Below are positions 44,356 to 53,167 of a stretch of 64,000 bases of DNA, one piece after another. The notes below the pieces were generated by a model that did not search any database, was not told where the DNA came from, and was given only the letters and a program-made list of their open reading frames with translations. Made by a program: the position numbers and the translations under genes. Origin of the DNA: Rhodopseudomonas telluris (GTDB taxonomy: Bacteria; Pseudomonadota; Alphaproteobacteria; Rhizobiales; Xanthobacteraceae); contig NZ_JBHLWM010000001.1 of NCBI RefSeq assembly GCF_042432815.1, forward strand, positions 310,001 to 374,000, written 5' to 3'. Numbering within the stretch: the first letter of the stretch is position 1; each line of letters begins with the position of its first letter.

Positions 44356-45462
44356 TCAGGCCGTCTTTGAAGCCTGAGATTTGCCGTTGCCATCCGGGTC
44401 TGGACCACCGACGGGAAGGACGATTTCGAAGACAGAGCCGCTTCTGGTCGATGTCCTGTACCGAGCGTGTCCGCCATGCGCCTCGGCGATCGCGCGGACC
44501 ACAGACAATCCGAGCCCGGAGCCACCGAATTGACGAGACCGGGACGGCTCCGCGCGTGCGAACGCATCGAAGGCTTGAGCGGCAAACTCTGCGCTCAGGC
44601 CGGGCCCCTCATCCTCGACGGCGAGGACGAGGGTCGCCTTCTCGGCGGCTATCCGGATTTCGATCACCCCGGGCGTCGCGTAGCGTCGCGCGTTTTCCAG
44701 GATCGCAAGCAGCGCCTGTCGGATCCGCGCGCCGTCGCAGGGCAGCGTCACCGGCCGGGTCGTGATCTGGACAGTGAAGCCGGCCGCCACCAGCGCAGGA
44801 CGCATCGCGTCGACAGCCTGCTCCACCTCCTTGACGAGATCCGTGGGCTCGATACGCATGTCCAGGCGCTGGCTGTCCGAGAGGGTCACGACCCGTAGAT
44901 CGTCGACGAGGCGCGACAGGTTCTCGGCCTGGGCCAGCAAACTTCTGAACAGTTCGTCGCTCGGTTCGAAGACGCCGTCGGTGAGCCCCTGCAGGCGGCC
45001 GCGCAGGATTGTCAGCGGCGTCCGCAGTTCATGGGCGATGGCAGCGTTCCACGACGCCATCGACTCCGCTGCGTCCTGTAGACGCTGAGCCATCGCGTTG
45101 AAATCGTCCACGAGTTGGGCGGTTTCGCCGAGCGAGCGATCGCCCGGCACCGCTCGCGCGGTGAGGTCGCCGGCTGCGATCTTGCGCGCGCCTTCCGCCA
45201 GAGAATTGAGCGGCGCCAGAATCCGCCGCGTCAGCCGCAGTGCGGCGTGGATCGCGATGGCGAGGCCGAGCAGAAGGAAGATCGCGATCAGGACGAAGTC
45301 GGGTGCTTCCGGCAGCAGCGACGGCGGGCCGGGAGGCGGCGGAAACCACGTCAGATAGATGGTGTAGAAGATGAACGTGCCGACGAACACCATCAGCACC
45401 GCGATGGCGGCGACGACGCTCATCGATAGCGTGATCTGCCCGCTGAGGCGATAACGTCTCAT
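44356..45462 (-). CDS. Sensor histidine kinase, BaeS-like
   Basis: The 368-residue kinase has two membrane helices (about 10-36 and 55-75) that leave only about 18 periplasmic residues, proline-rich (FPPPPGPPSLLP). A HAMP domain follows (about 75-130), then the phospho-acceptor H144 in AIAHELRTPL, the N-box LENARRYA (N257), VEDEGPGLS and FGGSGLGLSVVRAIAEAHGG. Its ATG overlaps the response-regulator stop. It faces away from an AcrAB-NodT pump gene set, as BaeSR-type systems often do. Confidence 0.93.
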   Translation of the reverse strand: MRRYRLSGQITLSMSVVAAIAVLMVFVGTFIFYTIYLTWFPPPPGPPSLLPEAPDFVLIAIFLLLGLAIAIHAALRLTRRILAPLNSLAEGARKIAAGDLTARAVPGDRSLGETAQLVDDFNAMAQRLQDAAESMASWNAAIAHELRTPLTILRGRLQGLTDGVFEPSDELFRSLLAQAENLSRLVDDLRVVTLSDSQRLDMRIEPTDLVKEVEQAVDAMRPALVAAGFTVQITTRPVTLPCDGARIRQALLAILENARRYATPGVIEIRIAAEKATLVLAVEDEGPGLSAEFAAQAFDAFARAEPSRSRQFGGSGLGLSVVRAIAEAHGGHARYRTSTRSGSVFEIVLPVGGPDPDGNGKSQASKTA

Positions 45463-46145
45463 GCGCCGGTCAGTCGGTAGCCGATTCCGCGCACGACCGA
45501 CATCATGCCGCTCGCGCCCGCCTCGTCGAGCTTGCGGCGCAGATTGCTCACATGACTGTCGACCGTCCGCTCCAGCGCATCGCCGCCCGGAAGGCAGGCG
45601 TCGATCAGTTCGTTGCGGCCGAAAGCCCGCGTCGGCGCCTTGGCCATATGGGCCAGTAGCCGGAATTCCGTCAGGGTCAATTGCAGCGGCATCGCGACGT
45701 CGTCGCCATGCACCTTCGCCAAATGACCCTCGAGGTCGATTTCGAGCTTGCCGATGCGGAGAATAGTTCGGCTGGCCGCGTGCCCCGACCGTCGCAGAAC
45801 CGCCTTGGTGCGGGCGACGACCTCGAGCGGGTTGAACGGCTTGACGACGTAGTCGTCAGCACCCAGACGTAATCCCTGCAGACGATCGAGATCCTGATCG
45901 AGCGCGGTGATCATGATGATCGGCGTCTGCCCCCGGCGACGCAACTCGGCGAGGACGTCCCAGCCGTCGATCTTCGGCATCTTCACATCGAGCAGAACGA
46001 GATCCGGTTTCAGGATCGCGTGCTGATCGAGCGCAGTCTGTCCATCGGCCGCATTCACGGTGCGGAATCCTTCGCGCACCAGATACGCGTCGAGGATCTT
46101 GGTGATTTCCAGCTCGTCTTCAGCGATGAGGATGAGTTCGTTCAT
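45459..46145 (-). CDS. OmpR-family response regulator, BaeR-like
   Basis: The 228-residue protein has a receiver domain (acidic residues in IAEDELEI, phospho-acceptor D53 in LVLLDVKMPKIDG, Lys in DDYVVKPFNP) and an OmpR-type winged helix (LTLTEFRLLAHMAKAPTRAFGRNELID, then RTVDSHVSNLRRKLDEAG and VRGIGYRL). It is co-transcribed with the kinase through a 4-base overlap. A likely target is the divergent efflux operon at 46846. Confidence 0.95.
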   Translation of the reverse strand: MNELILIAEDELEITKILDAYLVREGFRTVNAADGQTALDQHAILKPDLVLLDVKMPKIDGWDVLAELRRRGQTPIIMITALDQDLDRLQGLRLGADDYVVKPFNPLEVVARTKAVLRRSGHAASRTILRIGKLEIDLEGHLAKVHGDDVAMPLQLTLTEFRLLAHMAKAPTRAFGRNELIDACLPGGDALERTVDSHVSNLRRKLDEAGASGMMSVVRGIGYRLTGA

Positions 46146-46216
46146 CTTTCATGTCCAACGGGAGCGCGCCGATCGAGACTATCTGCAAGATCGGCGCAGC
46201 TCGAGGCCCGTCCGGG

Positions 46217-46546
46217 TCAGTGGTCCCATGACCAGTCGGGGGCGGGCGGCGTTTCGTCATCGTGCGAGGGGTCGTCGTGAGACCAGTTGTATTCGTCACT
46301 CCAGTCGTAGGCGCGATAGCCATCATAGACGTACGGCCACGAAGAAAACCGATAGCCGAGACGGCGATCGGGACGGCAGGTCCCCCGGGACGTGACATGC
46401 CATCCTCGGCCGCATTGCCAGTCGGCTTGGATCACTTCCGGCGACGCGTGCAGCGGCGCGCGTCCGAGCGGCATCGACAGCGCGCTGCCGTTCCACAGCG
46501 ACAGCGCGCTCATCAGGATCGCGGCCTTCAATAGCAATTTTCTCAT
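46217..46546 (-). CDS. Small secreted protein, GCG_CRPN-like
   Basis: The ATG at 46546 gives about 109 residues with a signal peptide (MRKLLLKAAILMSALSLWNGSALS). The mature part has CGRGWHVTSRGTCRPD, close to the GCG-CRPN motif of small Bradyrhizobium exported proteins, then a Tyr/Trp/Asp-rich tail (YRAYDWSDEYNWSHDDPSHDD). Function unknown. It lies upstream of the BaeSR-like genes on the same strand. Confidence 0.65.
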   Translation of the reverse strand: MRKLLLKAAILMSALSLWNGSALSMPLGRAPLHASPEVIQADWQCGRGWHVTSRGTCRPDRRLGYRFSSWPYVYDGYRAYDWSDEYNWSHDDPSHDDETPPAPDWSWDH

Positions 46547-46650
46547 CGGATCACATGGCTCCCTTTCAGTGTCGCTGATCGGCGACCCGTCTCTTGTTAG
46601 CGAAGATCGCGGCCAAAATCCTGCCGACGCCACGACGGCCCGGCGACGTC

Positions 46651-46690
46651 AAATCTCGCTTAATTATTTGATATAATTACAATTTTTCTG
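46651..46690. promoter_or_regulatory. AT-rich promoter candidate in the divergent efflux/two-component region
   Basis: The patch around TATAAT (46672-46677) is strikingly AT-rich in a GC-rich setting and sits in the 300-base divergent space between the secreted-protein gene and the efflux adaptor gene. No convincing -35 box is seen at 17 bases, as would be expected for an activator-dependent promoter. Confidence 0.3.
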
Positions 46691-46845
46691 TCGGCAGGCT
46701 GACTTCTGGCGGCCGTGGAATCGCGGCCTCCATCAACCCTCCACATTGCCTCCACACGCGACCAATGCGCGGCGGGTAAGTCTCGCGCCTCATCGCATTG
46801 CGTTCCCAAGCTCCAGCCGGGGGCGTGCGTCTCACTCCCTCGAGT

Positions 46846-48072
46846 ATGAAGTCCGTGTTGTCCCAATCAACCGTTGCCGCGATCGTGGCACTGGCGTTTG
46901 CCATGGCGCTTGCCGGCTGCAAGCCCCCCGCAAACGATCACAGAGCCGATTCCGCCGGCGTCGCCCTGCCCGAGGTCGGCATCGTGACGCTGCGCCCGCA
47001 GGCGGTGGTGATGACCGCGGAGCTTCCCGGCCGCGTCGTGGCCTCCCAGACGGCACAGGTGCGTCCTCAGGTCTCCGGCATCGTTCAACAGCGCCTGTTC
47101 AAAGAGGGCAGCGAGGTCGCCGAGGGCGCGTCGCTCTATCAGATCGACGCCGCGCCCTACAAGGCGGCCTATGACAGCGCCGTCGCGGCCTTGCAGAAGG
47201 CGGAAGCCGCTGTGCCCAGCGCGCAGGCCAAGTCGGAGCGTTATCAGAGTCTCGTCAAACAGAGCGCCGTCAGCAAGCAGGATTTCGACGATTCGGTCGC
47301 CGCGCTCGCGCAGGCGAAGGCGGAGGTGGCCACCGCGAAGGCCGCCGTCGAAACCGCCAGGATCAATCTCGACTACACCACGATCAAGGCGCCGATCGGC
47401 GGCCGCACCGACCGCTCGTCCTTGACACCCGGTGCGCTGGTCACGGCCGGCCAGGCCGCGCTGCTGACCACGATCCGCACGCTCGACCCGATCTTCGTCG
47501 ACGTCATTCAGTCGAGCACCAATATGCTGAACCTGCGGCAGGCGATCGACTCCGGACGCCTGAAAGTGAGCGGCCCGCATGTCGCGGTGAAACTGAAGCT
47601 GGAGAACGGCGCGATCTATCCGCTGGCAGGCCAGCTCGAATTCTCAGAGGCCAATGTCAGCACCACCACCGGGACAGTGACGTTGCGGGCGGTGTTTCCC
47701 AACCCGCAGCGGCTGCTGCTGCCGGGCATGTATGCGCGCGCCGTGGTCGAAGAAGGCGTGGCGCCCGACAGTTTCCTGGTGCCGCAGCGCGCCGTCACCC
47801 GAAACGTCAAGGGCGAGGCGATCGCGGCCTTCCTCGACAAGGACGGCAAGGCCGGCGAGCGCGTGCTGTCGGTGATCCGCAGCGTCGGCAACAACTGGCT
47901 GATCGGTGCCGGGGTTCGCGAAGGCGATCGGGTGGTGGTCGAAGGGACGCAGTATGTGCGCCCCGGGCAGAAAGCCATCGGCGCCGAAGTGGTGATCGAC
48001 GATACGACCGGCGAGGTGCTCGGACGGCTGCCGCCGCAGCGACGCGCCGCCCGGCCGAGGGCGGAGCCATGA
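46846..48072 (+). CDS. RND efflux periplasmic adaptor lipoprotein, AcrA-like
   Basis: The ATG at 46846 gives 408 residues with a lipoprotein signal (LAFAMALAGC, Cys25). The full AcrA layout is present: lipoyl half ELPGRVVASQTAQVRPQVSGIVQQRLFKEGSEV, a complete alpha-hairpin coiled coil (about 95-160), second lipoyl half TIKAPIGGRTDRSSLTPGALV, beta-barrel and membrane-proximal domains. It overlaps the permease gene by ATGA. Confidence 0.94.
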   Translation: MKSVLSQSTVAAIVALAFAMALAGCKPPANDHRADSAGVALPEVGIVTLRPQAVVMTAELPGRVVASQTAQVRPQVSGIVQQRLFKEGSEVAEGASLYQIDAAPYKAAYDSAVAALQKAEAAVPSAQAKSERYQSLVKQSAVSKQDFDDSVAALAQAKAEVATAKAAVETARINLDYTTIKAPIGGRTDRSSLTPGALVTAGQAALLTTIRTLDPIFVDVIQSSTNMLNLRQAIDSGRLKVSGPHVAVKLKLENGAIYPLAGQLEFSEANVSTTTGTVTLRAVFPNPQRLLLPGMYARAVVEEGVAPDSFLVPQRAVTRNVKGEAIAAFLDKDGKAGERVLSVIRSVGNNWLIGAGVREGDRVVVEGTQYVRPGQKAIGAEVVIDDTTGEVLGRLPPQRRAARPRAEP

Positions 48073-51000
48073 TCTCCGCATTCTTCATCCGAAGGCCGAT
48101 CTTCGCCTGGGTGATCGCGATCGTGATCATGCTCGGCGGGCTATTGGCGCTGACGACCCTGCCGGTGTCGCAATATCCCGAGATCGCGCCGCCGACGATC
48201 CAGATCAGCGCCAGCTATCCGGGCGCGGATGCGCAGACCGTCGAGAACTCGGTGACCAAGGTCATCGAGCAAGGCATGACCGGGCTCGACAATCTCGACT
48301 ACATGACGGCGTCCTCGACCTCGAGCGGGCAGGCCGAGATCACGCTCACCTTCACCAACAAGGCCAATCCGGACGTCGCGCAGATGCAGGTGCAGAACAA
48401 GCTGCAACTCGTCACCGCGCTGTTGCCGTCGGTCGTCCAGACCACGGGGCTGTCGGTCACCAAATCGACCAACGGCTTTCTGATGGTGGTCGGTTTCGTC
48501 TCGACCAACGGCAAGCTGAGCGAAACCGACATCGCCGACTATGTGAAGAGCTCGCTGAACGATTCGCTCAAGCGCGTCGCTGGCGTCGGCAACACGCAGC
48601 TGTTCGGTGGCGGCTATGCGATGCGGATCTGGCTCGATCCCGAGAAGCTGCTGAAATACGCGATGACGCCGGCCGATGTCACGGCGGCGATTCAGGCCCA
48701 GAACACGCAAGTGTCGGCCGGTCAGCTCGGTGGCCTGCCGGCGCGCAAGGGGCAGCAACTCAACGCGACGGTCACCGCGCAGAGCCGGCTGCAGACTCCG
48801 GCCCAGTTCCGCAACATCGTCGTCAAGAGCGACACCGACGGATCGATGGTCCGCATCAACGATATTGCGACCGTCGAATTCGGCGCCGAGGACTACACCA
48901 GCTCGTCGACCTACAACGGCCTGCCGGCGACCGGATTGGCCATCAATCTCGCAACCGGCGCCAATGCGATCCGGACGGCGGCCGCCGTCAAGGCGACCAT
49001 CGAGCGGCTGTCGCCGACGTTCCCGCAAGGCGTGAAGGTCGTCTACCCGTACGACACCACGCCCTTCGTCGAGATCTCGATCAGCGCCGTCACCCGCACG
49101 CTGATCGAAGCGGTCGTTCTCGTCTTCGTCGTGATGCTGGTGTTCCTGCAGAATTTTCGCGCGACGCTGATTCCGACGCTGGCGGTGCCGGTCGTGCTGC
49201 TCGGCACCTTCGGCGTGCTGGCGCTGGCCGGCTATTCGATCAATACGCTGACCATGTTCGCCATGGTGCTGGCGATCGGCCTTCTGGTCGACGACGCGAT
49301 CGTGGTGGTCGAGAACGTCGAACGCGTCATGCACGACGAGGGATTGTCGCCGCGCGAGGCCACGGTCCGATCGATGAGAGAAATCACCGGCGCGCTGATC
49401 GGCATCACCACGGTGCTGTCGGCTGTGTTCGTGCCGATGGCGTTCTTCGGCGGCTCGGTCGGGGTGATCTACCGGCAGTTCTCGGTGACGATCGTCTCCG
49501 CGATGGTGCTGTCGGTGATCGTGGCGCTGGTGCTGACGCCGGCCTTGTGCGCGACGATTCTTCGTCCGCCGCGGTCGCACGACGAGAAGCGCGGCGTGTT
49601 CGGATGGTTCAATCGCGCGCTGGGCCGAGGCACGGATGCCTATCAGGCCGGGGCGCGTGGCATGCTGCGGCGTCCGCGGCAAGGGCTGGTCGCGTTCGTG
49701 CTCGTCATCGTAGCCGCCGGCGCATTGTTCATCCGCCTGCCGACTTCGTTCCTGCCGGAAGAAGACCAGGGCTTGCTGATGGTGTCGGTGCAGCTGCCGG
49801 TCGGCGCCACCACCGACCGCACCGAGCGCGTGCTCGACACGGTCACCCGCCATTTCCTCGACCACGAGACCAAAGCGGTGGATGGCCTGATGACGGTCAC
49901 GGGCTTTTCGTTTTCCGGGGCCGGCCAGAATGTCGGCATGGCCTTCGTGCGTCTGAAGGACTTCGGCGAGCGCAAGGGCGCCGATCTGTCGGCCAGTGCC
50001 GTGGCCGGCCGCGCCATGGCGGTGTTCGCCGGCATTCGCGACGCGAAGGTGTTCGCGCTGGCGCCGCCGGCGATCGAAGGGCTCGGCACCAGCAACGGCT
50101 TCGATTTCTATCTGAAGGATGTCAACGGCGCCGGCCACGACAAGCTGATGGCGGTCCGCGATCAGCTGATCGGCGCCGCTGGCCAGAGCCGACTCCTGGC
50201 CGGGACCCGACCCAACGGGCAGGACGACACGCCGCAGTTTTCGATCGACATCGATCAGGAGAAAGCGAGTGCGCTCGGCCTCAATCTTGCCGACGTCAAC
50301 TCGACGCTGTCGATTGCGTGGGGCAGCAGCTACGTCAACGACTTTATCGACCGTGGCCGCGTCAAACGGGTCTACCTGCAGTCGGCGGCGGATTTCCGCA
50401 TGCAGCCGGAGGATCTGAATCTCTGGTACGTCCGCAACAGCTCCGGCACGATGGTGCCGTTCTCTGCCTTCGCGTCCAGCCGCTGGAGCTTCGGCTCGCC
50501 GCGGCTCGAACGCTACAACGGCGCGGCCGCAGTTCAGATCCTGGGTGACGCTGCGCCGTCGGTTAGCTCCGGCGCCGCCATGGCGGAGATCAATCGATTA
50601 GTTGCCGGCCTGCCCGCCGGCTTCGGCCACGAATGGACCGCGCTGTCGCGGCAGGAACAGCTCTCCGGCAATCAGGCGACCTCGCTCTATGCGATCTCCA
50701 TTCTGGTGGTGTTCCTGTGTCTGGCGGCGCTCTACGAGAGCTGGTCGATTCCGTTCGCCGTGATGCTCTCAGTGCCGGTCGGCGTGTTAGGCGCGCTGGC
50801 GGCCGCGTTGATGTTCGGTCAGACCAACGACGTGTACTTCAAGGTCGGCCTGCTGACCACGATCGGCCTCGCCGCCAAGAATGCCATCCTCATCATCGAG
50901 TTCGCCATCGCACGACAGCAGACGGGGCTGGGATTGCATCGCGCGACCTTGCTCGCCGCGCGGCAGCGGTTGCGGCCGATCCTGATGACCTCGTTTGCAT

Positions 51001-51236
51001 TCATCCTCGGTGTCACGCCGCTGGTCGTGGCCAGCGGCGCAGGCTCGGCGGCGCAGAATTCGATCGGCATCGGCGTGATGGGCGGCATGCTGGCGGCGAC
51101 TCTGCTGGGCATTTTCTTCGCACCGCTGCTGTTCGTCGTGGTCCGGCGTGTGTTCAGGGGCGCGGCCGGCACCGAGATCCCCGCCAGCGCATCCCCGCCC
51201 GACGCGATCGCCTTGTCGGGCCGGCGAGAGCCGTGA
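48069..51236 (+). CDS. RND efflux permease, AcrB/HAE1 type
   Basis: The 1055-residue protein is full length and starts MISAFFIRRPIFAWVIAI, the AcrB-like N-terminus. The proton-relay pair is D408-D409 (LLVDDAIVVVENVERVM), and the TM10 Lys lies in TIGLAAKNAILIIEFA. The porter domain carries LPVGATTDRTERVLDTV-like and FFSFSGAGQNVGMAFV-like segments. It is the pump subunit of a tripartite multidrug exporter with the genes on either side. Confidence 0.96.
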   Translation: MISAFFIRRPIFAWVIAIVIMLGGLLALTTLPVSQYPEIAPPTIQISASYPGADAQTVENSVTKVIEQGMTGLDNLDYMTASSTSSGQAEITLTFTNKANPDVAQMQVQNKLQLVTALLPSVVQTTGLSVTKSTNGFLMVVGFVSTNGKLSETDIADYVKSSLNDSLKRVAGVGNTQLFGGGYAMRIWLDPEKLLKYAMTPADVTAAIQAQNTQVSAGQLGGLPARKGQQLNATVTAQSRLQTPAQFRNIVVKSDTDGSMVRINDIATVEFGAEDYTSSSTYNGLPATGLAINLATGANAIRTAAAVKATIERLSPTFPQGVKVVYPYDTTPFVEISISAVTRTLIEAVVLVFVVMLVFLQNFRATLIPTLAVPVVLLGTFGVLALAGYSINTLTMFAMVLAIGLLVDDAIVVVENVERVMHDEGLSPREATVRSMREITGALIGITTVLSAVFVPMAFFGGSVGVIYRQFSVTIVSAMVLSVIVALVLTPALCATILRPPRSHDEKRGVFGWFNRALGRGTDAYQAGARGMLRRPRQGLVAFVLVIVAAGALFIRLPTSFLPEEDQGLLMVSVQLPVGATTDRTERVLDTVTRHFLDHETKAVDGLMTVTGFSFSGAGQNVGMAFVRLKDFGERKGADLSASAVAGRAMAVFAGIRDAKVFALAPPAIEGLGTSNGFDFYLKDVNGAGHDKLMAVRDQLIGAAGQSRLLAGTRPNGQDDTPQFSIDIDQEKASALGLNLADVNSTLSIAWGSSYVNDFIDRGRVKRVYLQSAADFRMQPEDLNLWYVRNSSGTMVPFSAFASSRWSFGSPRLERYNGAAAVQILGDAAPSVSSGAAMAEINRLVAGLPAGFGHEWTALSRQEQLSGNQATSLYAISILVVFLCLAALYESWSIPFAVMLSVPVGVLGALAAALMFGQTNDVYFKVGLLTTIGLAAKNAILIIEFAIARQQTGLGLHRATLLAARQRLRPILMTSFAFILGVTPLVVASGAGSAAQNSIGIGVMGGMLAATLLGIFFAPLLFVVVRRVFRGAAGTEIPASASPPDAIALSGRREP

Positions 51237-51247
51237 GCGGAGGAATG

Positions 51248-52957
51248 ATGGGCACGCGAACCGGGATGACGCGGCCTCGCCGGTGGCCGATGCGCTGCCG
51301 GCGTGCCGGAGCGCTGGTGGTGGCGTCCGTGACGTTGGCGTCGACCGCGACTGTGCTGAGCGGGTGCGCGATCGAGATTCCGCTGGCCCCTGCGAAGACG
51401 CCGCCGCCCGCGCAGTCACCAGCGCCACCTGCGCCAGCGCCGTCCTTTGCGATGCTGATGATCCTCGTCGCGGCGTTGCTGGGCGGATGCGCGGTCGGAC
51501 CCGACTATCGGACCCCGCTTCTCGCCACGCCGGCGCATTGGAGCCGGACTGGGGGCGTGACGACTGCGCCGCCCACGCTGCCGCGTTGGTGGGCTCGGCT
51601 TCACGATCCGTTGCTGGATCGGCTCGTGACCGAGGCGGTGGGCGGCAATCTGGATGTCGCGACGGCGAGCGCGCGCGTGCGCGAGGCGCGGGCGAGCTAC
51701 CGGCAGGCGGTGGGAGCGTTGCTTCCGACGATCGCCAACAGCGACTCGGCGCGGCTGGTGAATGGGACGAACTCTTTGTCGGCGATGCCCGGCGGGACAA
51801 ATATCGGCACTCCGTCATCGTCAGTCGGATCGAACGATGCGGCCGGTCTTTATCAGGCGGGCTTCGACGCGAGTTGGGAGCTCGATCTGTTCGGCGCCAA
51901 CCGCCGGGCCGTCGAAGCGGCGGGATACGGCATCGATGCCTCGGACGAGAATCTGCGCGCAGTGCTGATGACGCTTGTCGGCGACGTCGCATCGAACTAC
52001 GTGCAGGCGCGCGGTTATCAGGCGCGCATCGCGCTCGCCCGTCGTACGGCGCTGTCGCAGGACGAAACCACCAAGATCACCCGCAACCGCTTGGCGGCAG
52101 GCACGGCCTCCGCGGCGGACCTCGCCAATGCGACCGGGCAGGCGGCGACGACGCGCGCCTTCGTTCCGACGCTCGAGGCAGCGTATGCCGAAGCCGTGCA
52201 TCGGCTGTCGGTGCTGACGGGACGGCCGCCGGCCGCGCTGGCGGACCGCATGGCGCGCCCTGGGCCGATCCCGACGCCGAAGCTGCCGGTGCCGGCCGGT
52301 GTTCCTGCCGATGTCTTGCTCCTGCGTCCCGATGTGCGGCTGGCGGAGCGCCGCTACGCGCAGTCCACGGCGCGGGTCGGGCAGGCCGAAGCGGCTCTGT
52401 ATCCAAGCGTCAGCTTGACGGGGAACATTGCAACCTCCGGCACCAAGCTCGGCGATCTCGGCAGGAACTCGTCGATCAGTTGGTCGCTCGGTCCGACGCT
52501 GACGGTGCCGATCTTCAAGGGTGGAAAATTGCGGGCGGCGGTGGATATCGCGCAGGCGCAGCGTGACCAGCAGTTTCTGGCTTACCAGGCGTCTGTGCTC
52601 GCCGCATTGAAGGACGTCGAAGACGCCCTGGTGTCGCTCGGTCACGAACGTTCGCGGAACGGCCTTTTGGCGACATCGACCACGGCCTATCGGCAGGCAG
52701 CAAGCCTGTCGCAGTCCCTGTATCGATCCGGATCGTCGAGTTTTCTCGACGTGCTGACCGCCGAACGATCGCTCTACAGCGCCGAAGACGCGTTGCTGCA
52801 GAGCCGGGTCAAGATTGTCGCGGACTACATCGCACTGAACAAGGCGCTGGGAGCTGGATGGGACGGCGACGTCGATGTGCTGACGCCGGAAGTAATCGAT
52901 GCCGACACCGGGCCGCATCCAGCCGGTGCGATCCCTCTTCGGCGTGCGGCTCCATGA
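51248..52957 (+). CDS. Outer-membrane factor lipoprotein, NodT/OprM type, with an extra N-terminal lipoprotein leader
   Basis: The OMF core begins AVGPDYRTPLLATPAHW and has two TolC-type repeats (LYQAGFDASWELDLFGANRRAVEAAGYG; SISWSLGPTLTVPIFKGGKLRAAVDIAQAQ). There are two lipoboxes: LSGC after a first signal-like helix, and LLGGC after a second one (MLMILVAALLGGC), separated by a Pro/Ala-rich linker. Candidate starts are the ATGs at 51245, 51248 and 51266 near GGAGGA; an ATG at 51452 would give the ordinary short OMF. Which Cys is lipidated is open. It follows the permease after 11 bases. Confidence 0.9.
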   Translation: MGTRTGMTRPRRWPMRCRRAGALVVASVTLASTATVLSGCAIEIPLAPAKTPPPAQSPAPPAPAPSFAMLMILVAALLGGCAVGPDYRTPLLATPAHWSRTGGVTTAPPTLPRWWARLHDPLLDRLVTEAVGGNLDVATASARVREARASYRQAVGALLPTIANSDSARLVNGTNSLSAMPGGTNIGTPSSSVGSNDAAGLYQAGFDASWELDLFGANRRAVEAAGYGIDASDENLRAVLMTLVGDVASNYVQARGYQARIALARRTALSQDETTKITRNRLAAGTASAADLANATGQAATTRAFVPTLEAAYAEAVHRLSVLTGRPPAALADRMARPGPIPTPKLPVPAGVPADVLLLRPDVRLAERRYAQSTARVGQAEAALYPSVSLTGNIATSGTKLGDLGRNSSISWSLGPTLTVPIFKGGKLRAAVDIAQAQRDQQFLAYQASVLAALKDVEDALVSLGHERSRNGLLATSTTAYRQAASLSQSLYRSGSSSFLDVLTAERSLYSAEDALLQSRVKIVADYIALNKALGAGWDGDVDVLTPEVIDADTGPHPAGAIPLRRAAP

Positions 52958-53004
52958 GAGAGACGATTAGCGAAAGCCAATTCAACCATGCAGGAGACGA
53001 AGCA

Positions 53005-53163
53005 ATGAGATTGGACGAGGCTCATCGTGTCATACCAGTCTCGGCACAGGCAGCGCACCTGACGGATTTTGGGCTCGGCCTGCAGGACGCATTCGTGGCC
53101 GGTGCGGGTCGGCGGGGTCGTGTTGACGATCGACTTCGCTGCGTATCGCGTTCGCTGTCGTAA
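53005..53163 (+). pseudogene. GNAT acetyltransferase, truncated and frameshifted duplicate
   Basis: The frame reads MRLDEAHRVIPVSAQAAHLT and GLGLQDAFVAG, nearly the same as the intact GNAT gene at 54904. After codon 33 about 113 bases are missing and the frame shifts: the matching RVGGVVLTID piece continues in another frame (53104-53140). The match also covers the upstream ATGCAGGAGACGAAG leader. It is a dead partial copy. Confidence 0.8.
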
Positions 53164-53167
53164 GCCC

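Noticed and set aside
48141..50138. 665-residue minus-strand open frame opposite the AcrB-like gene
   Set aside because: Same reason: no domain pattern, low complexity, antisense to a certain gene.
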